Shown: in pieces, positions 1-12,753 of the stretch
Layout: each line of letters begins with the position of its first letter
How positions within the stretch are numbered: position 1 is the stretch's first letter
Source of the DNA: Notospermus geniculatus
Taxonomy: Eukaryota > Nemertea > Pilidiophora > Heteronemertea > Lineidae
Reading direction: 5' to 3'
Length of the DNA: 64,000 bases
Assembly: GCA_002633025.1 (NCBI GenBank)
Contig: NMRB01000065.1
Coordinates: forward strand, 221,633-285,632
Notes under the pieces: model-generated
What the model was told of the DNA's origin: nothing
What the model saw: the letters and a program-made list of their open reading frames with translations, nothing else
Database searches by the model: none
Translations under genes and position numbers: made by a program

Positions 1-2437
1 CCTTTCATCAATTACTGTTCCATTAAAACCAAATCACTTGCTTATAAATTTTTGATCACACTAATGTGCATTTGGGTCTGTGTACAGTGACAACATTTTC
101 CCGACATTCAGAATAACAACTGCCTGTTGGAAAAATGCTGTCTAGTGTGAACAGGGGAAGAGTTCTCAACATTGTTCAAATGTTGTTATAATGTGTTCGC
201 CAGTAGGCTCAAAAGATCCTTGGTGCTCAGGAATGTCGTTCAGATGTTGGAAAAAATGTGCAAGTGTGCACACAGCATTATACCTCATGCACACACTAGT
301 GTTGTGTTGGATGCACGAGCATACCACCACCTGCAAATCAAAATACATTCAAATAACACTCATCAATAAGGCCTCAGATAAGTGCATGTCAGGCTAGAGA
401 AAATGTTCGGTATTATATTGATATTGATCAACTTGGATAAAGCATTTGTAAACATAAACTGCATGTATTTAAGTGCCATTCAGACCGCCTGTGTGTATGC
501 AATATGCTTTTAAATTGCACCATGCATCGTATGTACTTTTAGTCTATAATTAAAACCTCTGTACATGTATGCCGACAAAAGCTTTAAAGCAAGACATAAA
601 TCTCATTTCTATCAGATTAAACATTGCCGGTACAGTAGGACATTTAATTCGATATTACTTTTTCCATTCCTGGACACATGTGGCGGTGAATATTACCTAT
701 AAAAATAATCCTGGCAACGCAAGACAATGCGTTGAATGAGTTATGACCTTAGGGACCATATGGAAACACCTGTTGGATGTGATAAATCCAAGGGAATTCT
801 TTTACTGCAAGACCCCTCATATCTGCCATCCTCTCCATACAAGATTTATGTCAAGGCAATATCTGGATGGTGTTGATGCAAATATTGGACATTGTCCATG
901 ATGGAAGAGCAAAAAAGGCAGTTTCCCTCTGACAAGAGACGACATGGAGAAAAAAATGTAGCGCCGAATAGGCTCAAACCGGCGAATAATGTTCAGCCAT
1001 ATTTGTCGCGGAGATATCGGGTGTTTGCTAAGTTGAGGGGGCCGTCGATAACGCTGAGCCGATGTTGAACTCAATGGCACAGCTTTTTTATAAAGCCGAA
1101 TATCAAAATGATCGGGATTTCCCCAAAGCCTGAAACGGCTTTGCCGTCAAACGCACGCTGTACCGTCATATGGCTGTGCCCATGTCGAACACACAGCGAG
1201 GACTGTTCGTCTGTCGTTGATGGCTCCTTCGTACAGCACTTATCGCGAAGGGAGCCATGAGTGATGATATCACTTCATGCCGAGGAGAAAACCTCCCGCA
1301 TGGATTGCTCTGTAATTGGCGTGGAAGAAACCCCAGCTACTCCGTATCATTACACTGTAATAACTTCCCCAAACCTAGCTTTCTTTACCACTCGCAGCAC
1401 GATGGAAAAGTATCCTGTTTTTCTTTCCCCATCGGCTTGCTGCAAGATTTCCTGGTTTAAACAATCTCACGTTGACGTCACTAAGCTCTTCAACATGCTC
1501 AATCTGCGGGCTGTAACTATCAGAGATTAACCTTCCATGCTCTACCGGGTAACAGTGAACACGACATTTGCATTAGGCATAAGATTTCGTACCAATCTAC
1601 CATAAACCTTTTTCACGTCATCTACTTTTCCACTTGCCATGCACTCCTGTCGAGGTGAAAAAGTCCTAGTTCTGCTCGCCTGCGTCTTCACCAAGCGGAT
1701 CACAACTCATTAGTTCCTCTCGCTGGCGAGCGTACGTAGCGGATATTACTATCCCAGGAGATTGATAAGGTGGGACGACAGGCGATTGGTCATCGAATCA
1801 GAAGGTCTAGGACCATTCACTTCCTTCAACCAAGACAACGAATCAACGCCCCTTTCAGGCGCGGAGCCAGGGCATTGTCCATCCCGCTCACGACAACCAA
1901 CGATTTGTCGCCAGGATTCACCAGACCACCCTCAGCGAGGGCACTCAACGGCCATCTTTTTGGACACCATCCTCGGACGCAAACCCCACCTTGCGGAAAT
2001 CCTGGATCGGCTCCTTTCTTTGATACCCGCACTGCTCATCGTCTATGTTCCTTTCGGCGTACAACTCGATCGGCGTCTACGTATTTCCCTCTGTTCCTAC
2101 GGTGTCTCTCTGGTCACATCACATGGCTCCTAACCAAGCACTCTCATTGGTTACTTGTACTTGACCTATTGGCCCAGTTCTTCGGGATGCGATTGGTCCA
2201 GTCAGTACACCATTTAGTGCTAACGCCTAACGGCTAATTTTATTCCAGATGTTTCACGTCACATGTTCTGGTTGGTCATCCAGCTATTCGGTTCAAATGA
2301 CAAACTGGTGACAGAAGCCCAGCGATGGGCCTATATGGCCGAAGTCAGTACAAGACAAAAGGGTTGAAAAGGTTTGCGAAAGAGCCGACGATAGGCGAGT
2401 CGCCTGTGGCTCAATCGCTTCCATATCTTGTTTGATG

Positions 2438-2464
2438 AATAAAATATGTTTATACAAAAAAAAA
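2438..2464 (+). other. AATAAA followed by an A-run; possible retrocopy 3' end
   Basis: AATAAA at 2438-2443 is followed 12 bases later by nine As (2456-2464). This is the layout of a polyadenylated 3' end, as left by a retrocopied transcript or a LINE. No coding similarity was recognised upstream and no target-site duplication was found, so chance is possible. Confidence 0.2.
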
Positions 2465-3043
2465 CGTTGAAAAGCTATACACAGTGAACAGACGTGACAC
2501 AGTGGCTATGTCATTTGGTGTGGCACTGAGGGAATCAAAAGATTCGACATTAGCATAATCCTTATTAGTGCACACTAATGTCATAAAACAGTAATCTGAG
2601 AATGTATGCACGTCATTGTAAACAATGACGTGTTTGGTCTCCTTTACGAGCGCAGTATCTTTACGAGCAGCTGACGCAGAAAGAATGTCCTCTAGCCATC
2701 AATATACACTTTGTGGTCGTGTTTGAAAAAGACGAAGCAATCGATACCGAGGGATAGCGATCTTCGAAGATTGGAGCATTTATTGTGTCGGTGTATCACA
2801 GTGTCGGTGAAATTACGAGTCCCAAGGTTTCCCAACCTCGATTGCAAAGGTCACGCACCGCTGCAAGTTGCATGTCGGTGATATCTTGGTGATATGAGGG
2901 ATTTTTACTTGATTAGCTTCCTTCTTCACATCACGCAATCCTCGCCATCATTGAATTCCGTCTAGGACGAGGCCATTCTTGATTCCCGTAGGGTGGGCTT
3001 CATAGCATTGTCCAAAGACATTATAATAATATATATAGGAAGT

Positions 3044-3387
3044 TGACACACATTATCATTTTGTGTGTCCACTTTTGTGCTCTCTCTTTCTTTGGATGTC
3101 CAAAGACATTTTTCTTTTCAGCTGAATTAGTTTCTCCTTAATTGTCCAGCGGCCACCTTTGGGGCTTGGTCGCTATTCTTTCCTTAATTGCTTGTTTGCC
3201 CTGTCTACACAGGCTATGTAGTTCTACATTCGGGTTTCAGCTCAGTCTTTTCTAGAGTTTCAGATTGTAAAGTTCCACTTGAAAAAGACCCCGGTTGGGG
3301 TCGAAAATTCGTGAATTCTGGAGATTGACTTCTTGTTTATTATCATTTAGTGTGTCAATTTTGTGCTTTTTGTACCAAAGACATTAG
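3044..3387 (+). repeat. Imperfect direct repeat pair around a GACCCC/GGGGTC hairpin
   Basis: A block containing TATCATTT, GTGTGTC, TTTTGTGC and CAAAGACATT appears at about 3044-3110 and again, degraded, at about 3336-3387. Between them near 3290 lies a small hairpin, GACCCC then GGGGTC. The layout suggests a dispersed element with repeated ends, but I cannot assign a family. Confidence 0.35.
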
Positions 3388-3536
3388 GTGATATGAATAA
3401 AAAGCTAGCAAATTCTTTTACCATGTACTTCAGATTTGTACAGAACAGCATAGTGCATTTGTTCTGCAAAATCCAAATAAAAGCATTTACTGGTCTTTAT
3501 TCATATTATGAGCCGTTGTATCGGCGGGCATCCGCC

Positions 3537-3609
3537 GGCGATACCTCTCCGTTTAGGCCAGGGGCCTTCCGCATGTCAAGCGGACGCTCCACCACTGAGC
3601 TACATCACC
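3537..3609 (-). pseudogene. tRNA-like sequence (anticodon GAC) with a broken T-arm
   Basis: On the minus strand the first seven bases (GGTGATG) can pair with TATCGCC at the 3' end if G-T wobbles are allowed. TA at positions 8-9 is followed by a GCTC/GAGC D-stem around AGTGGTG and a perfect TCCGC/GCGGA anticodon stem around TTGACAT, giving anticodon GAC (Val). The T-arm region carries GGCCTAAAC where GGTTCGANTC is expected, so the internal B box is missing and the T-stem does not form. Eukaryotic nuclear genomes normally read valine GUC with AAC-anticodon tRNA, so a functional tRNA is unlikely. It may be a decayed tRNA gene or the head of a tRNA-derived SINE. Confidence 0.4.
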
Positions 3610-4742
3610 ATCGATACTAATTTAGGAAGTAGGCTCGGTCATTGCAACCAGAACCAGCGGCAAATCCTGGTTGTTGGAATTCGACCGACTGTGAAATACA
3701 TGTATCCTGTAGACATGTCTTGAATGAAGGAACCTTTGAGATTAAACTCTAGCATTATCATTTGGGGTCGAGCTCCTCAGACTGTAAAGATTACCTTTGA
3801 TATTCAAACACCAGAACCTTTCAGGCCTAGCCCTATTAGTTTTCCGTGTTTGGTAAACACTAGACTTCGTACGTGCCGTGGGTGCTTTACGAAAGACCGC
3901 AGCTGCTGTGAAAAACACCCCGGCTTGACATTAACTTTATCCAATAATAAAGCTAACAGCATCCTAGCTGATTGCCGCTTGCAGACTTTAAGAAAAACTC
4001 GGCCAGCATTCTCGCAGCGTTTGTCCGTCCATGTGGTGTCACGCAGCCGACATAATTGCCTGTTTGTAGTGAACATATTATCACCTGGGTTTGACGTGCT
4101 GGCTACTGCTGCTGTCGATGCTAATAAAAAGAAGAAAGTTTTTCAAAGGGTAAACGTTTTATTCACGGTAAATCTTGCTCTAGGCGTTTTGGATGTTCAC
4201 TGAGAGGACTCTGTCGCTTGCCTGGTTGGAGAATTTGACATCAACATGCTCCAGGCAGAAATCGTATTTCTTTAGACGCTGCTCGTGCAAGTCTGCTCTC
4301 AATGGGCAATTCACCATTGGTTTACTTACGCTGAGACCAATGACACGACGACTACCCATTGCTTTCAATGTTTGAGTTGCCCATATAGAGCCAAATCACG
4401 TGCGGAAACTTTCAAAGCGAGCCCCTTTACGCTTCATCGAATGTAGCCTACCTCACATGGATGTTTGTTTTTATGACAACGTTTTTTTTTATCTCGGCTG
4501 GTAAAGGTAGGTTTTGTCGACCCTCTAGTATCCATGGTAATCAGGCAAACAGGTTTATGTCATAAGACTAAACAATTGGGGTGGTGTTTCCAACACTGAC
4601 TCAATTATCACGTCATGCAAGATCTTTTGTGAGAGTATCTGATAGTCAATAGATAACTGCAGACCGCAGAGTCGCACCCCAGCCGACTGAGTGTCAACAC
4701 ACCATAATTAGAAAGTTAATTCCGTCTGCAGTCATCAATGTA

Positions 4743-4980
4743 ATACCCCCGTCACACTTAGTTCGAATCAGCAGGAATCAAGCAGAACCAGCCGGAATGA
4801 GAAAATTTGCAAAATTCGAGCTGGATTCGGGAGAGAATTAGCTTTGAAAGATTGCACTTCAAATACTTGGAACACAGTTCGAATTCACCTCGAATTTGGT
4901 CAGAAATCCCGCAGAGTGGCTGCAGAATATGGTTAGAATGTCGAAGAATTCACGAAGAATGCCNAGTGTGACGGGGGTAT
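4743..4980. mobile_element. MITE with 16-bp perfect TIRs
   Basis: The ends are perfect inverted repeats, ATACCCCCGTCACACT at the left and its complement at the right. The hexamer AATGTA sits directly outside both ends (4737-4742 and 4981-4986), a likely 6-bp target-site duplication. The interior (about 205 bp) is non-coding and rich in GAAT words. One unresolved N lies at 4964. This is a non-autonomous DNA transposon; the superfamily is not decided by this evidence. Confidence 0.8.
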
Positions 4981-5637
4981 AATGTACTCTACATAGCACC
5001 CTGCCTAGATATTACCATAAAGTAATTAACAATCCCTAGTCTATACTTATAATGGTCTATACTAACAAGGCACAACGTAACATAAATATTATAACGGACT
5101 TGTGTTGTCAACGAACAACATGATGCGCTGATGGGAAAAAGGTTTTATCGCCTATAAAACATGAAAAATGTTGTTTATTGTCTGTGTGATTAAAAATTAC
5201 GGAGGGGAAAACATCAAATACCTGAAGCGTACGTTGTGATAAGCAAGCATGGCTTCGACGTTTATGGTTCATCCGATTTTGCCACCCAATGACCAATAAC
5301 AATGAAAAGAGCAGAGTGAACATCATTTGCCTTTGGCCTACCACAGTATTGGATAGAGTATAAAGTGCCTTTATGGCTTGGGTTCATTCTCCATTTGAAT
5401 TTACGATTGTAGGACCAAAAAGGAAAAGGGCAGAGGTAACATCGGATTAAGTACATGTTTAAACCAAACCTTTAAACGCTTGGCGACGGTATTGGTACTC
5501 CATTCTATTCTTCCATTGAGCGACCAATAACTAAACGGCAGAGTGAACAATAGCACTTACCATACGATCATGGGATAGAGTATAACCAGGCCTAAAAAGC
5601 ATTCGATTCTAACCATCGGACGACCAATAACGATGCA

Positions 5638-6240
5638 GATGGCAGAACGAACAACAGCATCATAAACACAATAACAATAGAATAGCTGAGAGAACAATAG
5701 CATTCGATCATAACAACAACAGCAACAATAGAATAACTCAGAGAACAATAGCATTCGATCATAATAACAACAACAACAACAACTGAACAGCAGAGAGGAC
5801 AATAGCATTTGATCATAATAACAACAACAATAGAAGAGCAGAGAGAACAATAGCATTCGATCATAATAACAACAACAATACAATAGCAGAGAGAACAATA
5901 GCATTCGATCATAATAATAATAACAATACAAAAGCACAGAGAACAATAGCATACGATCACAATAACAACAACAATAGAACAGCAGAGAGAACAATAGCAT
6001 TCGGTCATAATAACAACAGCAATACAATGGCAGAGAGAACAATAAAGCATACGATCACAATCAGAATAACAACAACAATAGAGCAGCAGAGCGAACAATA
6101 GCATTTGGTCATAATAACAACAACAATACATTGGTGGAAAGAACAATAACATTTGGTCATAATAAAAATAAACATTAGAATAGCAGAGAGAACAATAGCA
6201 TTTGATCAAAATAACAATAACAACAAAACAGCATAGCTTT
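5638..6240. repeat. Minisatellite, unit about 50-60 bp
   Basis: About ten imperfect units follow each other, each built from AACAATAGCATTYGATCATAA, a run of AACAAC triplets and AGAGCAGAGAG. Long minus-strand open frames through it translate to repeated Cys/Tyr/Leu-rich segments. They are a consequence of the repeat and not evidence of a gene. Confidence 0.85.
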
Positions 6241-6852
6241 TGCCGTACGATCATTATCAGATGAAGTATAGAACAGGTCGTCAGGTGTATCATAAACAAG
6301 CATGAGCAAACAAATCACACGAAATGAATAACATTAGGTCGTGTACGCTCATCGATTTAGAAAATCAAATCAGATTGTTAGTTTATCATGAATTATTTCC
6401 ACTCAGGTACCCTAAGCAATTTTCTACAATCAAAGAACGTGATGGTAAATAAGGAAGATGATTTAAACCTCCCCAAGGGACTTCCTACCCTCGTAGTTCA
6501 TCGTTTAGTTGATTACTGCTAACGGCTTTCGTTAAGTGAAATGCTCCATTTGTCACTGCTTCTAAATCATAAGGTGTCCGTTGTAAGAGCAGCAGTAACG
6601 ATGGAGTGTAAATGGTACGGTTCCCTAACGTACTATGAGAACGATTGTTTATTGTTATGCTGTTTTGTAATTGATTTATACATCTATCGCCCCGAATCAA
6701 CGGGGTACTGAGGCCAAATCGAAAGTAGTTGAAGCTGCGTGCGAACCAACGGAAGTAGACTCCGAACACACTCTTCCTGAAGCGCTTCACTCCCTCCACT
6801 ACTTCATCAGTAACAACACATGGAAATCAAACTGTTTGAATGATTCCTTTTG

Positions 6853-6947
6853 GCTGCGATTACGTAGCGGAGGCTGATCGCGACCGTGAAGCCGTTAACA
6901 GGCGTGTCTCTATATCAAACCTCTATGTAATCGCAGCGTAAAACATG
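6853..6947. mobile_element. Short inverted-repeat element
   Basis: GCTGCGATTACGTAG at the left and CTATGTAATCGCAGC at the right pair with one mismatch around about 65 bp. It is likely a small MITE or its remnant. Confidence 0.45.
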
Positions 6948-9797
6948 TATAAAAGAACTCGACTTCGACTGAGGTAGCGCATATATCCTGCAAGGTGTGA
7001 CATGAAGGCAGGTTTCTACCATTCATAGCTATTTGCTGTCCCCATTTATACTTACCTGTACAGACCAATGTACAGACTTATGGGTTATGGGTGATTGACA
7101 CTGTCTGGAAAAAAATATAAATTTTACATCGATTTTGCACTTTCTAGCTGTCAATGATAACACGATTTACGTCAGAAAACATTTTATGCCTGCTTGAGAG
7201 ACGCTTGGATGATTTTAAACTGTCATCCAGGACGTTTCTCGCATCAATAATAGATTGAATTGCGTCGAAACCCCTTCAAATTGCCTCAACTGCAGATTTC
7301 GCCGTGGCGTCCCTAAGCAACCCGTCAGACAAAGCAGCCTTTCCGCACTGAGCCTTTCTTGCTAAAGGTACATCACATATTCCTCACCGGCCGTTGCTCC
7401 TTAGGTTGTCAACAAGCTAGCCATCTCTTATGACCATTACTCTCATGTCATGCTGTCTCAGTGTTGACAGAGTACCCGAGCTCTGAAGGCTTCTGAAGCA
7501 AAGCGAAACAAATCACTGACGTAAAGGATTTATGACTTTCTTCTGGACCATAGACAAAAAGAAAGTAATAACCGAAATTAACCAACCAGTATCAGCAAAA
7601 CACGATCAACCAGTTTGATATTTACGGAAACCGAGGCCTTATTGTTCGGTCGCTGTGCTCCGTTAGGCAATGTTGGTATCCAGGAGAAATCGGGTATGAC
7701 GCATGTAGCGTCCAACAGTTCCCGAGGCAAGGGGGAACTAAGACGTAAAATCCCTTTGTCGATATAATTGTAGTCTTTTTTTAGCTTGTGATGGATATAT
7801 AGAAAGAGAAATGAGGCAAATTTGGACGGCGTTTTTATCAGTCTGAAAGCGTCTTGGTGGATGTGACAGAGGTAGATATTTTCCATCGGGTTCCATCGGT
7901 AGCTTCAGGCGATCAACACAGGATGCATTCTTTGGACCTCCAACCTTTAGAAAAGAAAAAATGATAGTTTGGAAACATATGGGTTTCGGAGAGAAGTGTA
8001 AACTTGTAATCATGACTGGCTAAGGATTGCAGTTGCTAGTGGTGACAATCAGCAAATTAATCAACTTTTGTCAAGCACGCCTAAAGTGTTCCTGTATCGA
8101 CTGATGCGATAAGAGACTTGTGAATAAGAATGATAAGTTTTCTTTTGTTATCAGATGTTGAAGCAATCTCGGTCTTTTCGATCAAGAATACTGGGCTACG
8201 TGGCTCACAATCTTCATGNCGGATTCCGATTCCACACCCTCCAAATATATGAAAACTGGGAAAAAAATGCTGTTATTCAAAAAGAAACACCTAAGCCCAA
8301 AATCGGGGTTTTGCGACCGGACTATATAGTAATCCTATACCAGGCGTCTTCAACAGGAACATCTTTCTACTTGTTTCCTTCCTTCGTTACTGTATCGATG
8401 ATTGGATTAAGTAAGGAAGGTTATAGGAATGTATGTGAGATCTGTATGAGACAGTCTTCTTCCGTGATCGCGTGTGCTGTGGCTGCCATCGAGGTGAGGT
8501 ATGGATGTTGGCCAACTTTACTCACGCCATGGAAGATGAGGATGGAAACGGTGAGCCAGGAACGCAGGGACTACAAAAGATCATCCTTAACATCCGGTCT
8601 ATACGCAAATGCTCCATCTAATCTCTTCGCTGATAGGGAGCGGAAGGGACCGTAAATGGCCTGAGTTTCTCAGGATGCCGAAGACACGTGCAGACGGCAC
8701 GTGATCTTCATTCCATTGGCAAGATGGCCAACTTCAGTTACCTGATCAAAGCAACGGAATGCAAGGTCTGTCTGGTGGAGATTAGGTCTTCAGGTTAAAT
8801 TGATTCGATTTAGCTGTGGACATTTGTAATTGCAACAAGAAGTTTCTCCAAAGTCACCATTTGCATTTTCATTCACGCATCCTCTTCTGTCTTCTTCTAT
8901 CTCCGAGTTTTGCCGGAGATCTACGGGTAGACTATAGGCTCACTGAGGTCCTCTACGGAGATGGTATCTACAAATACCAGAGAGCTTACACGCTTTCAGC
9001 GATTTTCGTAGCGTTTTGTGCACCAGGAGACGACCCAAGGGTTTTCACTCATCCGATTAAAGACGACGAATCATAAGGCGGTTTCTTTTGACGGGAACAT
9101 TTTCAGCACGTCTGAATCTTTTTCGTCTTGCTTGAGAGTGAATGATGTCCTACGGTTCAATTTTCTGCCTGGTGTGATTCAAACAGGCAACTTCCTTCCG
9201 CGTCAGTCTAACAGATTCTCTGAGGCCAGTTGTTCCGAGAGGTTTCTGATGGCTGTACATAGCTCTCTTCTTAAGTGATACTCGGAGGCGATGACTGCCG
9301 AAACACGCTACATATGACAAGGCTGACAATCACATTTTTGTTCGGATTCTCCTAATAGCTGCCGAGAGATCACGTCGAATGCGTCACTGTAAATCACGCC
9401 ACGTCTTGTTGTAGGCTGTTCCACTTGTCGTCATCAAGAACGCAGCAATAAGCCTAAATTGTTTCAGCTGATGCGAAATTGATAGTTAGCGGCGTTGACT
9501 CCAGAATGACCGGACTGGTATGCCTGTTATTGCTAATAAATCACACGTCAATTTCTTGTCAAACAATGGACCTGGCACGTTTTTTCCCATTACTACCCCC
9601 CCTCCATAATGTATTCGAGCAAGCCCGCTGAATCCTATCTCGGAAATTAAAAAACCTGCTATTAATTGCTGGTGTGAAAGGAAACCCCTACTGCCATACT
9701 CCGTCAATCAACAACAGAACAGGATACTTTATCAGGGGACATTTTACACTCTTACACCTGCGAGGTGCCTCTCCGGTTAAAAGTTAGCTATCCACTT
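6948..9797. other. Intergenic, no gene recognised
   Basis: A 166-codon plus-strand frame at 8155-8655 begins just after a plausible splice acceptor (TTATCAG) and contains one N at 8219. Its translation resembles no family I know and has no domain-like pattern. The other frames in the interval are shorter and overlap. Nothing here is called as a gene. Confidence 0.4.
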
Positions 9798-10047
9798 AAG
9801 GCCTATGTACACTATCAACATTTCAGGACACATGTCGCGACACATGTGTCCGACACAGATATGGACACAGAAATTTTGTCCCTGTATACACTAGACACAT
9901 GTCGGGACACATGTTGCGACACAATGTTGGGACACATGTTGCCAATATTTTTGCTCTGTACACACTGTCAACATTTCCAGCAACACGGTGTGTCGGACAC
10001 ATGTATCCCGACATGTGTCCTGAAATGTTGATAGTGTACATAGGCCT
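9798..10047. mobile_element. Foldback MITE with about 40-bp TIRs
   Basis: The left end (AAGGCCTATGTACACTATCA, then CATTTCAGGACACATGTC) is repeated in inverse at the right end. The interior holds many copies of ACACATGT and its complement, so nearly the whole 250 bp can fold back. Open frames on both strands here reflect the palindromes. Confidence 0.7.
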
Positions 10048-10710
10048 TAGATACACACCACACACACATATAATTTTTGCTCACAGGGCATTGCTACATC
10101 CTTTGATATCAAAATCATATCGTCGGCGAGACACTAAAGGCTGAGTAGTTCATTATCCTTTATTACGGCAAACATGTATGTAAGTTATTGAGTTAAAGCC
10201 ACACTGATAAGCTGCCTGGAGTCAGAGGATCGAGTGCACTTCAGAAGATGATTCTAAATGGGTGCCACAGAACTAGGGAGGTTCAAATACGCTCCTAGAA
10301 CGAAAACGACAACGTCGTATTGCGACGTCACCTTCATGAAATACTATTAGAGCATTTGTTGTGAAATCCATCAACTCGATGCCGAATCCATATTTGAAAA
10401 GATCTCGTATACTTAATGTTGCGGTTTGTCATAAGTAAATTGAGTAATTATCGACATGTACTAGGCTACATGATGATTTTTTCATGGTACATAACTGCTT
10501 GCTTCAAGAGGTAATGATTCCCATAGCCTAGGGTTCTCACTCCCAACACATGGCTGACAATTAATATTGCTGTATATACATGTAGATTTGAACATCGATG
10601 TGGGAGTAGTCTGGATAGTCTATTTCAATTTCATCGTCACCATGTGATGATAAACAGTTTGAAAACCTTTCATCGCAGAAAAGCATTCAACGCTCCTGAG
10701 AATAAACAGA

Positions 10711-12141
10711 TATAGTCTTTGTCGCCTGCGAAAGGCGGAAAAATTGCTGAAGAAGAACTGGGAACACCACCCGCCAAGAGAATTGATTGCCTTCTTGGGC
10801 ACCCTGCATCTTGCAAGATTTCATCACTCATGCCTGAATCACGAACTCACCTCCGGCATTTTTCTACAGATATGAGGTTGCCATGAAAACGTAGATTTAG
10901 ACAATTTCGATTTATACCGAAGCACAGGTTCGAAGGAGCCACGGTGGTGTAGTGGTTGGGGCCTCCGACTAGCGGTCAGAGGATCCCGGGTTCGAATCCC
11001 GCTGCTGGCGTGAGACTTTGGGCAGGTCTCTTTGCCTTACTGGCCTCTCTCCACCCAGGTGTATAAATGGGTACCGGTCGGAAATGCTCAGATTGTATGC
11101 GCTGAATGAGCAGCTCATCTGAGTTCTACTGAAAGGTTTCAGGATAGACTGGGGTTAAAGTGTGAAGTGGGATGACACCTCTACCGTTGTTGATATCAGA
11201 CTATAAACCCAAAACTTTAACTTTAACTTTAACTTTAACTTTCAACAAAATATCGAAATAATGTGGTTCGGATTCTAGGCCTACATGCATTGAACGTTGC
11301 GCTTTTGTGACAGTTATATAATATACGTAATCAGCTTCCACGTGAGATGGGTGTATGAAAGAAAAGAATGTAACGTCGCCTTGTAGGCTTGAGTGCCTGC
11401 GCTGGTCGGACAGTTGCAACGTTCACGTTCAAAGTATAGGTGACAAAACCTTCCTATTGCAATGTACAACTACTGCATAAACCGTTGCCTTGAGCGAAGT
11501 CGAGCCCGATCCACGGAACTCCTTCAACCTGCATGTAATGTACATTACATCCTCATGAAATGGAATGAGACGGACAGACGACCATCCTTTGGTGCTTAAC
11601 TTGATTCCGACATCAAAGTATCGGTGAGAGAAAAAAGGTTTTACTGAGCGGAGTGTCTCCAGGTCGGGGGTTATTGCTGTGACGGGGTTAGACGTTCCCA
11701 CAGACAAGCACAAAGAAAGAGTGTTGGCGGTGTTTTGGAAATCGGTAATGCTGAAACATGTACAGGTATTCAGCTTTTCTGCCACAATGGTATATTTTTA
11801 GATATAATTTCGTTTGAAAGTCCATTAGACAGCCGACTTGCATAATATCAACGTTTCCACCAGATTATTCTTTGCCATCAGCCATGGCGGTCTCCATGTC
11901 GTGGTGATATCCAATTGAGCGCACTTACATTAGAATCTGTTTGTACATCACATGAATTTTATTTTTCATTTTTTATTCCAAAGAATGTGTCATGTGGGGA
12001 TACATGTATGTTACATGTATATTAGGAAGGTTGTGGGATGGATACAAAGCAGCTTAAGTAATATTACTTTGCACTCAGGTGATCGTTTTTGGCTGTTAAA
12101 ATTATCATTCCTTCTTATAAATTTGTTACCGTTCTTCATGT
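10711..12141 (+). repeat. Tandem duplication, copy 1 (with SINE)
   Basis: From about 10711 (CGCCTGCGAAAGGCGG) to GTTACCGTTCTTCATGT just before the N at 12142, this block is repeated at 12143-13840 with high identity. Copy 1 alone contains the SINE at 10932-11243. The shared text includes the segments starting CACCACCCGCCAAGAG and GTTCACGTTCAAAGTATAGG. No coding exon was recognised in either copy. The junction falls on an N, so an unmerged allele is a real alternative to a genomic duplication. Confidence 0.8.
10932..11243 (+). mobile_element. tRNA-derived SINE with (AACTTT)n tail
   Basis: The head is tRNA-like: an A-box-like TGGTGTAGTGGTTGG at 10946-10960 and a perfect B box GGTTCGAATCC at 10989-10999. 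A body follows with CTTTGGGCAGGTCTCTTTGC and CTCTCCACCCAGGTGTATAA, text I associate with SINEs of marine invertebrates. The element ends in tandem AACTTT units at 11211-11243. The second copy of the surrounding duplication reads straight through from ACAGGTTC to AACAAAATATCG, so the insertion limits are exact. TTC is present at both edges, a very short possible target duplication. Confidence 0.85.
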
Positions 12142-12450
12142 NTTTTTCGCCTGCGAGAGGCGGAAAAAATGCTGAAGAAAAACTGGGAACACCACCCGCC
12201 AAGAGAATTGATTGCCTTCTTGGGCACCCTGCATCTTGCAAGATTTCGTCACTCATGCCTGAATCACGAACTCACCTCCGGCATTTTTCTACAGATATGA
12301 GGTTGCCATGAAAACGTAGATTTAGACAATTTCGATTTATACCGAAGCACAGGTTCAACAAAATATCGAAATAATCATGTGGTTCGGATTCGCCTTGTCA
12401 TGCATGCAAAGCAGTATTGACATACTATGTACTTATAAGTACATTGTATT

Positions 12451-12508
12451 GGGCGAGCAGTATTAACAATGTACTCATAAGTACATTGTATGTTAATACT
12501 GCTCGCCC
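12451..12508. mobile_element. Hairpin element inside duplication copy 2
   Basis: GGGCGAGCAGTATTAACA and its complement flank an inner palindrome (ATGTACTCATAAGTACAT). A related ACTTATAAGTACAT palindrome precedes it at 12428-12445. This block is absent from copy 1. Confidence 0.6.
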
Positions 12509-12753
12509 CAATATGGACTGGACTGAGGAGGAGATTTGATCAGAAAGATCATCCATAGGAAAGGTGTAGGCCTACATGAAGCCTACCTGCGGGGAATAAA
12601 ATGGCTAGGATTGTTTTCTTCACACTCACATGCAGGCTACACACTCTACCACTACCGGGAAACATTCTCTTCTTTTATACACCGATCCCACGTGGAAGCT
12701 GATTTACGTATATTATGTAACTGTCACAAAAGCGCAACGTTCAATGCATGTTA

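Larger units (their letters stand above)
1..3500. other. Intergenic, no gene recognised
   Basis: I see no protein gene here. The open frames are short, overlap on both strands and match no family I know. Around 1762-2237 two overlapping plus-strand frames run over 100 codons, but both are arginine/proline-rich and look incidental. A small hairpin (GGCTCCTTCG and its complement) lies near 1220-1255. Confidence 0.5.

Noticed and set aside
1762-2237. Two overlapping plus-strand frames of 123 and 155 codons
   Set aside because: Low-complexity Arg/Pro/Ser composition, mutual overlap in different frames and no similarity recognised.
5592-6299. 235-codon minus-strand frame, Cys/Tyr-rich
   Set aside because: It is a translation of the minisatellite; the repeated pattern follows the DNA unit and matches no protein family.
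8155-8655. 166-codon plus-strand frame after a TTATCAG acceptor-like word
   Set aside because: No recognisable domain, no partner exons and an unresolved N; not enough to call a gene.
9823-10144. Overlapping frames on both strands with repeated Cys-Pro-Asp-Met text
   Set aside because: They are products of the ACACATGT palindromes in the foldback element.
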